64,000 bases of DNA from Myxococcus qinghaiensis (GTDB taxonomy: Bacteria; Myxococcota; Myxococcia; Myxococcales; Myxococcaceae): assembly GCF_024198215.1 (NCBI RefSeq), contig NZ_JAKCFA010000016.1, positions 218,302 to 282,301 of the forward strand. The letters are read 5' to 3'. Positions within the stretch are counted from its first letter, which is position 1. Every line of letters starts with the position of its first letter. The notes beneath the pieces are model-generated. The model was not told where the DNA came from and searched no databases. It saw only the letters and a list, made by a program, of their open reading frames with translations. Below are positions 18,308 to 28,852 of this stretch, piece after piece. A program made the translations under genes and the position numbers.

Positions 18308-19717
18308 TTACTCCGAGCGGCCAATCTCGACGCTCTCCAGGATGCCGAGCGCGTCCGGGATGAGGACGGCGGCGGAGAAGTACGCGCTGACCAGGTAGTT
18401 GATGATGGCCTTCTCGTTGATGCCCATGAAGCGCACGGAGAGGCTGGGCTCGATTTCGTCGGGGATGCCGGCCTGGTGCAGACCGACGACGCCCTGGTTC
18501 TTCTCACCCGCGCGCATCAGCAGGATGGAGCTGGTGCGGGAGTCGGAGACGGGAATCTTGTTGCACGGGAAGATGGGGATGCCGCGCCACGCGGGCACCA
18601 TGTTGCCGTTGAGCTCCACGCTCGTGGGGTAGATGCCCCGGCGGTTGCACTCCTGTCCGAACGCGGCGATGGCGCGCGGGTGCGCCAGGAAGAAGGACGG
18701 GTCCTTCCACACGGTGGAGAGCAGCTCGTCCATGTCGTCCGGCGTCGGAGGGCCGGAGCGGGTGTGGATGCGCTGCTTCAGGTCGGCGTTGTGGAGCAGG
18801 CCGAAGTCGCGGTTGTTGATGAGCTCGTGCTCCTTGCGCTCCTTCAGGGCCTCCACCGTCAGGCGCAGCTGCTGCTCCGTCTGGTTCATCGGCTCGTTGA
18901 AGAGGTCCGCGACGCGGCTGTGAATCTGGAGCACCGTCTGCGCGACGCTCAGCTCGTACTCGCGCGGGGACGTCTCGTAGTCCACGTACGTGCCCGGCAG
19001 CACCGGCTCGCCCGTGTGGCCCGCGGCCAGCTCGATGGCGGCCTGGCCCGACGTGTCCTGCTTCTTCTTCGAGCGCGCCTTGAACTGCTCGATGTGCTTC
19101 TGGAGCGAGGGCGACAGGGCGAGCACCGCCTCGAACGCCGACTGCTGGAGCATCAGCACGGTGCAGGGCGTGACGGCCTTCGCGGTGAAGGTCCAGTAGT
19201 CCTGCGACTCCAGCAGCGCCTGGAAGCTGTAGTGGTCGCCGTCGGCGAGCACGCCCAGCACCGTCTCGTCGCCGTACTTGCCGGCGCCAATCTGGTTCAC
19301 CTTGCCGTGGGCGATGAGGCAGATGGAGTCCGCCTCCTGGCCCTTCGCGGTGATGACCTCGCCCGCCTTGAACTCCTTCTGCTCGAAGCGGTTGGCCAGG
19401 GCCTGGAGCACCTCCACGTCGTCGAACCCGCGCAGCAGGGGCAGCTCACACAGCTCCTGGGGGATGACCTGGACCTTGGCGCCGGCGGTGGTGAACGTCA
19501 CGCGGCCATCGCCCACCGCGTACGTCATGCGGCGGTTGACGCGGTACACGCCACCGGACACCTGCACCCACGGCAGCAGCTTGAGCAACCACCGGGAGGA
19601 GATGCCCTGCATCTGCGGAACGGACTTGGTCGTCGTCGCGAGCTGCCGCGCCGCCGCCGTCCCGAGGCTCAACAGCTGGTTCTCCGCTTCGTTACCGGGC
19701 TTGATTGGGTTCGCCAT
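18308..19717 (-). CDS. Family 2B encapsulin shell protein (first copy)
   Basis: A 469-residue shell protein closely similar over its whole length to the adjacent copy. The N-terminal arm includes ATTTKSVPQMQGISSRWLLK; the inserted cNMP-binding-like domain spans about residues 91-215 (FKAGEVITAKGQEADSICLI, then LADGDHYSFQALLES); the HK97-type shell region follows, with NNRDFGLLHNADLKQRIHTR near 301-320. The ligand cassette again lacks the canonical Glu and Arg, so cyclic nucleotide binding is doubtful. The ATG at 19717 is preceded by AAGGTG and lies 50 bases after the geosmin synthase stop, so the enzyme is the evident cargo candidate. Confidence 0.93.
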   Translation of the reverse strand: MANPIKPGNEAENQLLSLGTAAARQLATTTKSVPQMQGISSRWLLKLLPWVQVSGGVYRVNRRMTYAVGDGRVTFTTAGAKVQVIPQELCELPLLRGFDDVEVLQALANRFEQKEFKAGEVITAKGQEADSICLIAHGKVNQIGAGKYGDETVLGVLADGDHYSFQALLESQDYWTFTAKAVTPCTVLMLQQSAFEAVLALSPSLQKHIEQFKARSKKKQDTSGQAAIELAAGHTGEPVLPGTYVDYETSPREYELSVAQTVLQIHSRVADLFNEPMNQTEQQLRLTVEALKERKEHELINNRDFGLLHNADLKQRIHTRSGPPTPDDMDELLSTVWKDPSFFLAHPRAIAAFGQECNRRGIYPTSVELNGNMVPAWRGIPIFPCNKIPVSDSRTSSILLMRAGEKNQGVVGLHQAGIPDEIEPSLSVRFMGINEKAIINYLVSAYFSAAVLIPDALGILESVEIGRSE

Positions 19718-19767
19718 GAGGACACCTTGTCTTTCAGAGGTGGGAAGAGGTTGGGGTTGGGAACGAA

Positions 19768-22026
<2,259 letters not shown>

Positions 22027-22059
22027 GGGTGCCCCTCGTTGTGACGGGCGCCTTGTAGA

Positions 22060-22096
22060 GTGTTCAAAATGATGAATCTACGAATTACGTGTTCAA
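22060..22096. promoter_or_regulatory. Direct repeats in geosmin operon promoter region
   Basis: GTGTTCAA occurs at 22060-22067 and 22089-22096, 29 bases apart, within an AT-rich stretch unusual for this chromosome and 34-70 bases upstream of the geosmin synthase ATG. This is consistent with a regulator or alternative-sigma site. No specific regulator can be named. Confidence 0.35.
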
Positions 22097-22226
22097 CAGA
22101 TAAAATCGAAGGAACGCTGTTCTTCCTGAGTCTCCAGACAGGGTAATCCTGCACCCGGTGGGGTGATATTGATTGGCTCGTTTTCTCAGGAAGGGAGAGT
22201 AATCGTGAAGACAGTCATTGATGTTC

Positions 22227-23117
22227 ATGGAAAAGTTGCTTGTGATTGCGCCCGGGCTGGCTTGGCTCGCGTCAAGGGACCGGGCTAGCGTCCAGGCCAT
22301 GCTCCTCGTCACCCAGGGCCGCGAGCCGCGCCGTCAGTTGCTCCTCAAGCCCTCACCCGGGTCGAAGCAGGTGGTCTCCGCCGTGCACGCCTCGACCGTG
22401 ACGGTGGAGACGGGGGGCACCCCGCGCCGCGCGCCGCCCACGCCCTCCACGCGGATGACCTTCATCATCCACGTCCAGTCCGTCTCGCCGGAGGGGGACA
22501 CGCGCTATGACTTCACGCTCGACGCGGTGGACCTGCTCGTCCAGCCCGGCACGTCCGAGCAGCACGTAGACGAGGTGCGCAAGAGCCTCGCGTTCCTGCC
22601 GGGCCTCACCGGCGCGGGGGTGTCCGGGCGGCGGGGCAACTCCCTCGACTTGAAGCTGCCCGCCCACCTTGACGCGCAGCGACGCAGGGAGCTCCAGGAT
22701 TTGGCCAAGGCGCTCCAGTTCGTGGGCAACCCCTTTCCGCAGGAAGCCATTGGCCTGGGCGCGCGGTGGGACCAGCCATTGTATGGCAGCGGTCCCGTGG
22801 GGACGCAGGGCACCGCCAGCTTCGAGTTGTTCTCCCTGGACGCCAGTCGGGCGGGGACGCGCTTCCTCATCCAGCAGACGTCGAAGAACCAGCCGGTGCC
22901 CGCCGAATACCAGACGCGCCCGGACGGCTCCGAGCGGATGATGATCCGCTCGCAGACGAAGGGCGAGACGGCGTTCCGGTTGGACAGGCTCTGGCCCGCC
23001 AGCAGTGAGATGGAGATGCGCGTCCAGGCGGACCTGTCCGCGGAGAAGGAGGAGCCGCCGCGTCGACTGAAAATCATCACCGACGTGAAGGTGCGCCTGG
23101 AGGAGAAGGACGCCTGA
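22227..23117 (+). CDS. Hypothetical exported protein (DUF6263-like)
   Basis: About 296 residues, with no recognised catalytic motif. The frame from 22227 gives MEKLLVIAPGLAWLA followed by ASVQA, a plausible but weak signal peptide; 22221 or 22299 are alternative starts. The body alternates beta strands, with repeated features such as LVTQGREPRRQLLLKPSPGS and QSVSPEGDTRYDFTLD, recalling the DUF6263 family seen in myxobacteria. A strong AGGAAGGGAGAG at about 22188 lies too far upstream for these starts and instead precedes a 26-codon frame (22205-22285). It is divergent from the geosmin operon; no functional link is evident. Confidence 0.6.
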   Translation: MEKLLVIAPGLAWLASRDRASVQAMLLVTQGREPRRQLLLKPSPGSKQVVSAVHASTVTVETGGTPRRAPPTPSTRMTFIIHVQSVSPEGDTRYDFTLDAVDLLVQPGTSEQHVDEVRKSLAFLPGLTGAGVSGRRGNSLDLKLPAHLDAQRRRELQDLAKALQFVGNPFPQEAIGLGARWDQPLYGSGPVGTQGTASFELFSLDASRAGTRFLIQQTSKNQPVPAEYQTRPDGSERMMIRSQTKGETAFRLDRLWPASSEMEMRVQADLSAEKEEPPRRLKIITDVKVRLEEKDA

Positions 23118-23281
23118 GCGGGACCTGGGACGTCTTGCTTTGACGGCCCGCCCTGCGGCCTCACACAACTCAAGCAGCGCCATCTCGGATAATCTCTATC
23201 GTAGGACGAGTGAAGCCGCACTGCGGGCTGGACTCGTGTAGGTCCATGTCCGCCGTGGCGGACTTTCGCGGAGTCGGGGGC

Positions 23282-26200
23282 ATGCGAGTCAACGAGGGCG
23301 GTTCCACTCGGGCCACGGGTACAGGGGATTCAGGCGCCTCGAGCGCGGCGGCAGCGGCTGAGCGTGCGGCTCGCGCCGCGCAGCTGGCGGCGGAAGCGGC
23401 GGCCCGCGCGGCGGCGGAAGCGGCCCGGGCTCAAGCAGCACAGGCGGCCCAGGCCCAGGCCCGCGCGGAAGCAGCAGCCAGGCAAGCGCAAGAGGCCCTG
23501 AAGTTGGCGCAGGCGGCGCTCGCGGAGGCGAAGAAGAAGAACGCGCCCAAGGCGGAGCTGACGCGCGCGGAGCAGGCCGTGAAGCAGGCCACGACGTTCG
23601 CCCAGCAGGCCGCGACGTCCGCGCGCAATGCGGGCAACCGGGCCACCCACGCCAGCTCCTTCGTTCCGGCCAATACCCCCCAGGTGCCCGCGCAGCGGCA
23701 GACGCCCGCGGGCCCTCCGGGCGTCACGCCGGGCTACACCCGGGAGCAGGCAGCCAAGGACGCCACGGAGCTGTACCGCGCGACGAAGGGGGGCCTCACC
23801 GGCTGGGGCACGGACGAGGCCGCCATCTTCAAGACGTTGGACAAGCGCACGCCAGGGGACATCGCGCTCATCCGCCAGTCCTTCCGGGAGCACTACAAGG
23901 AGGACCTGGACTCCGTCCTGCGCAAGGAACTGGGCGGTGACGAGCTCACTCGCGTCAACAACATCCTGTCCGGCAACAAGGGCAATGCGAGCGCGGCGGC
24001 CATCCAGGAGCAGACGGGCTTCTTCGGGGACAAGGACGCCATCGTCAACACGCTGCGCGACGCCTCCCCCACGGAGCGTCAGGCGATTGCCCGCTCCTTC
24101 CAGCAGATGTACGGCAAGGACCATCCGAACCTCCGGGCCGCCACGCCCGAGGAGTTCATGAAGCAGGCGCTGGGCCCCCGCCTGGACGCCGCCCAGCGCA
24201 CGCAGCTCAACAGCCTGCTGGACACCACCCGCGCCTCGACGCCGGAGCAGGTGACGCAGCTGGAGGCGGGCGCGGCGCGCTCCAAGGTGCATGACGCGCT
24301 CCAGGGCTTCTTCGGCGCGGACAGCGACAAGGTCTTCGACACGCTGAAGAACCTGCCTCCGGAGCAGAAGAAGGTCCTCCTCGCGGACGCGGCGCTCCAG
24401 TCGGAGCTGCGCGGCAAGTTGTCGAAGGAGGACTACGCGCGCGCCCGGGGATTGATGGAGGACAACCCGGCCGCCGCGAGCGCCGCGCAAATCAACAGCG
24501 CGACGCAGGGCTGGTTCGGCGCGGACGAGAGCGCCATCCTCGACGTGCTGAAGAGCACGAAGCCGGAGGACATGCCCGCCCTCAAGGCGGAGTTCCAGAA
24601 GCAGACGGGCCGCTCGCTGGAGTCCGAGGTCAAGGGCTGGGGCGGCGCGGACACGCAGGTGGGCCTGCGCTACCTCAACCCGCCCGCGGCCAACGACACG
24701 CTGGGCCAGGCCCAGGCGGCGGCCGAGCAGCTCCACCGCGCCATGGACGGCGCGGGCACGGACGAAGCGGCGCTGCGCGAGGTGCTGGGCGACAAGTCCA
24801 AGACGCAAATCAATGACATCACCGCCGCGTACCGCGACCTCTACAAGCGGGACTTGCGCTCGGACCTGACGTCGGAGCTGGGCGGGCGCGACAAGTTCGA
24901 GATTGTCGACCAGATGTATGACCTGGGGGCCATCGACCCCAAGGCGCCGGACGCGGCGAAGCAGCAGGTGGACCGCCTGCGGGCGCAGCAGCAGTTCGAG
25001 CAGAGCGGCGGCCTGGGCATCATCGACACCCTCCAGAACGTCACCAAGGGCGAGTCGGACTCGGAGCGCCTGGAGCGCAACCTGACGGCGGCGGAGACGG
25101 CCATCTCCACGGGTGACACGGCGGCGGCGCAGCGGCGCACCACGTACGCCACGGACGACGTCAAGGACCTGCAGGAGACGAAGGACAGCACCGCGGACAT
25201 GGCGGCCACGGCGGCCGTCGCGGTGGTGACGACGGCGGCGGTGGTGGCCACGGGAGGCGCGGCGACGCCGCTGGCCATCGCGGGCTACGCGGCGCTGGGC
25301 GCGACGACGCGCGTGGCCACGCAGGCGTACTTCAAGGGCGACTCGCTGGGCATGGACGGTGTCGCGCAGCAGGCGGTGGTGGGCGCGGTGGAGGGCGGCA
25401 CCGTCGTCATCCCCCTGCCCAAGGGCCTGGGCGGCGCGGGCGCCACGGCGGCCACGGAGACTGTCGAGCAGGTCGCGAAGCAGACCGTGGGACAGCGGCT
25501 GCGCAGCACGGCCATCCAGGGCGCCTGGGAAGGCGGCGTCGGTGGCGCGCTGGGCGGCGCGACGGACCAGTCCCTCCAGAGCGAGACGTGGAAGAACGGC
25601 CTGCTCCCGGGCCTCCAGCAGGTGGGCCAGCGCGCGGTGGTGGACGGCACGGTGGGAACCGTGTTCGGCGCGGGCGGCGGCGTGGCCATGGACGGGGTGA
25701 TGCAGGGCGCCTCCCGCCTGACGACTCCGCGCGAGGTGCCGGTGCTGACGAACCCGGCGCTGGACGGCGGCACCGTGCACGTGCGCTACGGCGAGGGGCG
25801 GGTGCGAATCGAGGCGGGCCCCAACGCCACGCCCGCGCAAATCCAGGCGCACATGGAGACGGCCCGCACGCTCCAGAAGTACGAGGGGCCGCTCGGGCAG
25901 GTCCGTCAGCTCAAGGACCGCGTGAATCAGGCGCTCACCGGGCAGCCGGGCTACGGCACCCAGGGCTTCGAGTCCCAGCTCGAGGTGAAGAAGCTCAACG
26001 CCATCATCAAGGACCTGGAGGCCGTGCAGCAGCGCATCGACACGCGGCTGCAGAAGCTCAACGGCAGCGGCCAGGCACCGACGGCGGCGCAGCGCGAGGT
26101 GATGGAGCGCGAAATCGCGGACCTGCGCTCGCAGCTGGACACCCACGCGGCGCAGGTGGGCTCGCTGGCCCCGGCGCGGGGCTACGTCGCGGCGGAGCAG

Positions 26201-27253
26201 CTCAGCAAGGGGAAGACGGAGGCGCTCAATCGCGGCTATCCCACGACGGAGGCCGAGGGGCTGCCGAAGGACCACTTCTGGGTGGAGAACGAGAACGGCC
26301 AGCTCTACCTCCAGCGCAACTCCGTGGAGAGCGGGCCCCGGAAGCTGTACGAGCCGTCCGGCAGGGAGGCCGAAGGCGTCTTCGGGGATTTCACCGACGC
26401 GCCCCTCGGCTACATCGAGCCCAAGTTCCCCGCCGGCGTCACGCGCGAGGAGGCGTTCGACGCGCTGGGCGGCAACAACCCGAAGTCGCCGTTCGGCGCG
26501 TGGGTGAAGTCGCTGGAGGCCGAGGGCCTCATCAAGGACAAGCAGGAGCTCGTCGGCATGCTGCGCGAGTCGCCCGGAGGGCTGTCGTTCGGCACCGTGC
26601 GCCACGAGCTGAAGGACCAGTACTCCGACCAGCTCCTCTCGCGGATGACGGACCCGGCCCGGCTGCGCGCCACGCCCGCCTACGCGGAGGCGCTCAAGGT
26701 CACCCAGAATCCCGAGCAGGCGCTGGTCGCCGCCAGCCACACGGAGATGCTGCGCATCACCCGGGAGCTGGGGCCCGCGGACAAGGGCGCGCTCGCCCAG
26801 CGCTGGTATCAGTCCACCTTCGAGAGCACGCGCAAGGGCGTCACGGAGGTCAGCGTCAGCAAGCAGGCGGCGGCCGACCTGGGCATCACCTTCACGGGTG
26901 ACCGTCGCATCGACGTGCTGGAGCCGGGCACGGTGCGCGAGCTGAAGAACGTCTCCACCAGGTTCGGTGAGCGCGAGCACGACCAGTTGATGGATTTGGT
27001 GAAGCTCTACGGCAAGACGCTCGACGGGACGGACACGCCGATTGAACAGGTCGTGGAGACCTTCGTGGACCCGCGCGGCGTGGTCGCCAACTCCAAGTTC
27101 CTGCACGACATGTTCGACGGCTCCGGTGGCCAGTACCTCAAGGTGGAGGTCTTCAAGGCCGACGGGACGACGCTGGTGATTGACGCCAACAACCGGGGTA
27201 TCCTCAACCAGAGTCAGGCGGAGCTCGAGAAGACCCTCGGCATCACGAAGTAG
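23282..27253 (+). CDS. Annexin-repeat polymorphic toxin with nuclease-like C-terminus
   Basis: A 1323-residue protein without a signal peptide. An Ala/Glu/Lys-rich coiled segment (about 30-115) is followed by five annexin-like repeats (about 157-551), including LTGWGTDEAAIFKTLD and MDGAGTDEAALREVLG with the annexin GxGTD calcium loop; the other three loops are degenerate. A Gly/Ala hydrophobic segment (about 639-676) and a helical region follow. The C-terminal domain (about 1197-1323) has RRIDVLEPGTVRELKN, giving D1211, E1220 and K1222 in PD-(D/E)xK spacing, as in REase-type toxins. The ATG at 23282 has GGAG eight bases upstream; 23246 is an alternative. The gene for a likely immunity protein lies 21 bases downstream. 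The delivery route is unknown. Confidence 0.8.
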   Translation: MRVNEGGSTRATGTGDSGASSAAAAAERAARAAQLAAEAAARAAAEAARAQAAQAAQAQARAEAAARQAQEALKLAQAALAEAKKKNAPKAELTRAEQAVKQATTFAQQAATSARNAGNRATHASSFVPANTPQVPAQRQTPAGPPGVTPGYTREQAAKDATELYRATKGGLTGWGTDEAAIFKTLDKRTPGDIALIRQSFREHYKEDLDSVLRKELGGDELTRVNNILSGNKGNASAAAIQEQTGFFGDKDAIVNTLRDASPTERQAIARSFQQMYGKDHPNLRAATPEEFMKQALGPRLDAAQRTQLNSLLDTTRASTPEQVTQLEAGAARSKVHDALQGFFGADSDKVFDTLKNLPPEQKKVLLADAALQSELRGKLSKEDYARARGLMEDNPAAASAAQINSATQGWFGADESAILDVLKSTKPEDMPALKAEFQKQTGRSLESEVKGWGGADTQVGLRYLNPPAANDTLGQAQAAAEQLHRAMDGAGTDEAALREVLGDKSKTQINDITAAYRDLYKRDLRSDLTSELGGRDKFEIVDQMYDLGAIDPKAPDAAKQQVDRLRAQQQFEQSGGLGIIDTLQNVTKGESDSERLERNLTAAETAISTGDTAAAQRRTTYATDDVKDLQETKDSTADMAATAAVAVVTTAAVVATGGAATPLAIAGYAALGATTRVATQAYFKGDSLGMDGVAQQAVVGAVEGGTVVIPLPKGLGGAGATAATETVEQVAKQTVGQRLRSTAIQGAWEGGVGGALGGATDQSLQSETWKNGLLPGLQQVGQRAVVDGTVGTVFGAGGGVAMDGVMQGASRLTTPREVPVLTNPALDGGTVHVRYGEGRVRIEAGPNATPAQIQAHMETARTLQKYEGPLGQVRQLKDRVNQALTGQPGYGTQGFESQLEVKKLNAIIKDLEAVQQRIDTRLQKLNGSGQAPTAAQREVMEREIADLRSQLDTHAAQVGSLAPARGYVAAEQLSKGKTEALNRGYPTTEAEGLPKDHFWVENENGQLYLQRNSVESGPRKLYEPSGREAEGVFGDFTDAPLGYIEPKFPAGVTREEAFDALGGNNPKSPFGAWVKSLEAEGLIKDKQELVGMLRESPGGLSFGTVRHELKDQYSDQLLSRMTDPARLRATPAYAEALKVTQNPEQALVAASHTEMLRITRELGPADKGALAQRWYQSTFESTRKGVTEVSVSKQAAADLGITFTGDRRIDVLEPGTVRELKNVSTRFGEREHDQLMDLVKLYGKTLDGTDTPIEQVVETFVDPRGVVANSKFLHDMFDGSGGQYLKVEVFKADGTTLVIDANNRGILNQSQAELEKTLGITK

Positions 27254-27274
27254 CGGGGGCCAGGAGGTCTCAGG

Positions 27275-28234
27275 GTGTTGGAGACGGAGATGAAGGTGGG
27301 GCTGTCGGGTCCTGACCTGCCAGTCCTGGTGCGGGCGATGGTCAGCCGACTCCTTCCGAAGACGTCCCCGAGCGCGCTCTCGGTGGACTTCACGGACCAG
27401 GCGCCCGGCGCGGACTGGCTGGAGACGCGCATGCTGAAGGCCCGGCGGCGCGCGAAGGCCGTCTGGGCGGGCGACTCCTGGAACTTCCTCCTCGTCGAGT
27501 CTCCCGTGGCGCTCATCGCGGGGCCTCATGCGAGGGACGCGCGGCAGGTGCTCGCGGAGCTGGCGCCGCTGCCCTTCTTCCTGGCGTCGTTCGCCAGCCT
27601 GTATTCGGACTGGAAGGTCGACGGCAAGGCGTACGCCGCGCCCATCCTGGATGACCTGCACTACCCGCACGGCTGGGGCTGCGCGTTTCGCGGGCAGGGC
27701 CACGCGCGGCTGGTGTCGCGTCGGTGGCTGGAGTTCGGGCCGTGGCGCCTGTTGAAGGGACCGGACGACGTCTCCCTGGTCCAGTTCCATGACCTGGAGG
27801 CGGACCCGGCCACCGCGCTCGAGCAGGCGAAGCCTGGCCACGCTCGCATGGGCGCCAACGCGGAGGGTGGCGTCATCCGCTCGGGGTACGCGCGCAAGCA
27901 CAGGCTCGACGGCTTCTACGAGCCGAAGGACCAGCTGCTGCGCATGGTCATCCACGGCCGCGACGTGTCCGCCAGCGAGATGCTGGATGCGTGCTCGCTG
28001 CGCCTGGATGGCGCGGTGGGCCCCGGGCAGCCGCTGACGCGCGTGGCGTATGTCTTCATGGAGCCGGAGCGGGCGCGCGCGCATCTGCACGAGCTGTGGC
28101 TGCGCGAGCTGGAGTGCTGGACCCTTGAAATGGGCAAGGAGGTCCGGCTGGACAAGGACTACCGCCCGACGCCGGTGAAGCCCGACTGGGTGAAGGCCGT
28201 GGAGGCCCGGGAAGCGGGCGTGTCGAAGCGCTGA
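27275..28234 (+). CDS. Probable immunity protein of the annexin toxin
   Basis: A 319-residue cytoplasmic-looking protein starting at GTG 27275 with AGGAGG seven bases upstream, only 21 bases after the toxin stop. No membrane segment or enzyme motif is seen. A distinctive centre, PHGWGCAFRGQGHARLVSRR then LVQFHDLEAD and PGHARMG, is followed by a charged C-terminus. Size, spacing and position match immunity genes of polymorphic toxins. I cannot assign a named Imm family, so the role is inferred from context. Confidence 0.6.
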   Translation: MLETEMKVGLSGPDLPVLVRAMVSRLLPKTSPSALSVDFTDQAPGADWLETRMLKARRRAKAVWAGDSWNFLLVESPVALIAGPHARDARQVLAELAPLPFFLASFASLYSDWKVDGKAYAAPILDDLHYPHGWGCAFRGQGHARLVSRRWLEFGPWRLLKGPDDVSLVQFHDLEADPATALEQAKPGHARMGANAEGGVIRSGYARKHRLDGFYEPKDQLLRMVIHGRDVSASEMLDACSLRLDGAVGPGQPLTRVAYVFMEPERARAHLHELWLRELECWTLEMGKEVRLDKDYRPTPVKPDWVKAVEAREAGVSKR

Positions 28235-28259
28235 GCCCGGCGCTTCCGCATTCCGGGCT
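28234..28259 (+). terminator. Hairpin after immunity gene
   Basis: AGCCCGG (28234-28240) pairs with CCGGGCT (28253-28259) over a 12-base loop, directly at the stop of the immunity gene. Moderate strength, followed by a single T. Confidence 0.4.
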
Positions 28260-28285
28260 TGCGTGGCTGCCTCGGGCTGGGAAAC

Positions 28286-28777
28286 ATGACTCGCATGACC
28301 CAGCCCGCAGTGCCTCCCGCCGTGTCGGATGTGTATGGGGTTCATGGCACGGACGGTTTCGTCATCTCCGACGACGCTGCCCGCATCGACCTGGACGTGG
28401 TGCATGGCTACCTGACGCGCTCGTACTGGAGCCCGGGCATCTCTCGCGCGCTGGTGGAGAAGGCCCTGCGTCACTCGCTCGTCTTCGGTGTGTATGCCGC
28501 GGACGGCGCACAGGTGGGCTACGCGCGCGTCGTCACGGACCGGATGTCGTTCGCCTATCTCTGTGACGTGTTCATCCTGGAGACGCAGCAGGGCAAGGGC
28601 CTGGGCAAGTGGCTGATGGAGGCCGTCTTCGCCCATCCGGACCTCCAGGGGCTGCGGCGCTTCCTGCTGGCCACGCGGGATGCCCATGGACTGTATGCCC
28701 AGTATGGCTTCACGCCCCTGAAGAGCCCGGACCGGTTCATGGAGCGGCATGACCCGGACGTGTACAGCCGGACGTAG
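28286..28777 (+). CDS. GNAT-family N-acetyltransferase
   Basis: A 163-residue acetyl-CoA-dependent acyltransferase. VGYARVVTDRMSFAYLCDVF is the central strand pair and TQQGKGLGKWLMEAV is the pyrophosphate-binding loop (Q-x-x-G-x-G/A). ATRDAHGLYAQYGFTPL is the motif B ending common to the small GNAT group that acts on free amino acids or amines. The ATG at 28286, with GGGA upstream, is preferred; 28295 is possible. It is separate from the toxin pair by a hairpin. The substrate is unknown. Confidence 0.88.
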   Translation: MTRMTQPAVPPAVSDVYGVHGTDGFVISDDAARIDLDVVHGYLTRSYWSPGISRALVEKALRHSLVFGVYAADGAQVGYARVVTDRMSFAYLCDVFILETQQGKGLGKWLMEAVFAHPDLQGLRRFLLATRDAHGLYAQYGFTPLKSPDRFMERHDPDVYSRT

Positions 28778-28852
28778 TGGAGCGCGGTTGGCCCACGGTT
28801 CGCATTCGTCTCGGAGGACTCCGTAGACTGGAGTCTTCGCGGGAGGTGTGGA

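Noticed and set aside
16886..19717. Encapsulin genes as a prophage capsid
   Set aside because: HK97-like shell proteins are present, but there is no portal, terminase, protease or tail gene, and the inserted cNMP-like domain defines family 2B encapsulins.
23282..27253. Annexin toxin as a classical type VI effector or SitA-type lipoprotein toxin
   Set aside because: No PAAR, VgrG or Hcp gene or fused domain is near, and the protein has neither signal peptide nor lipobox.
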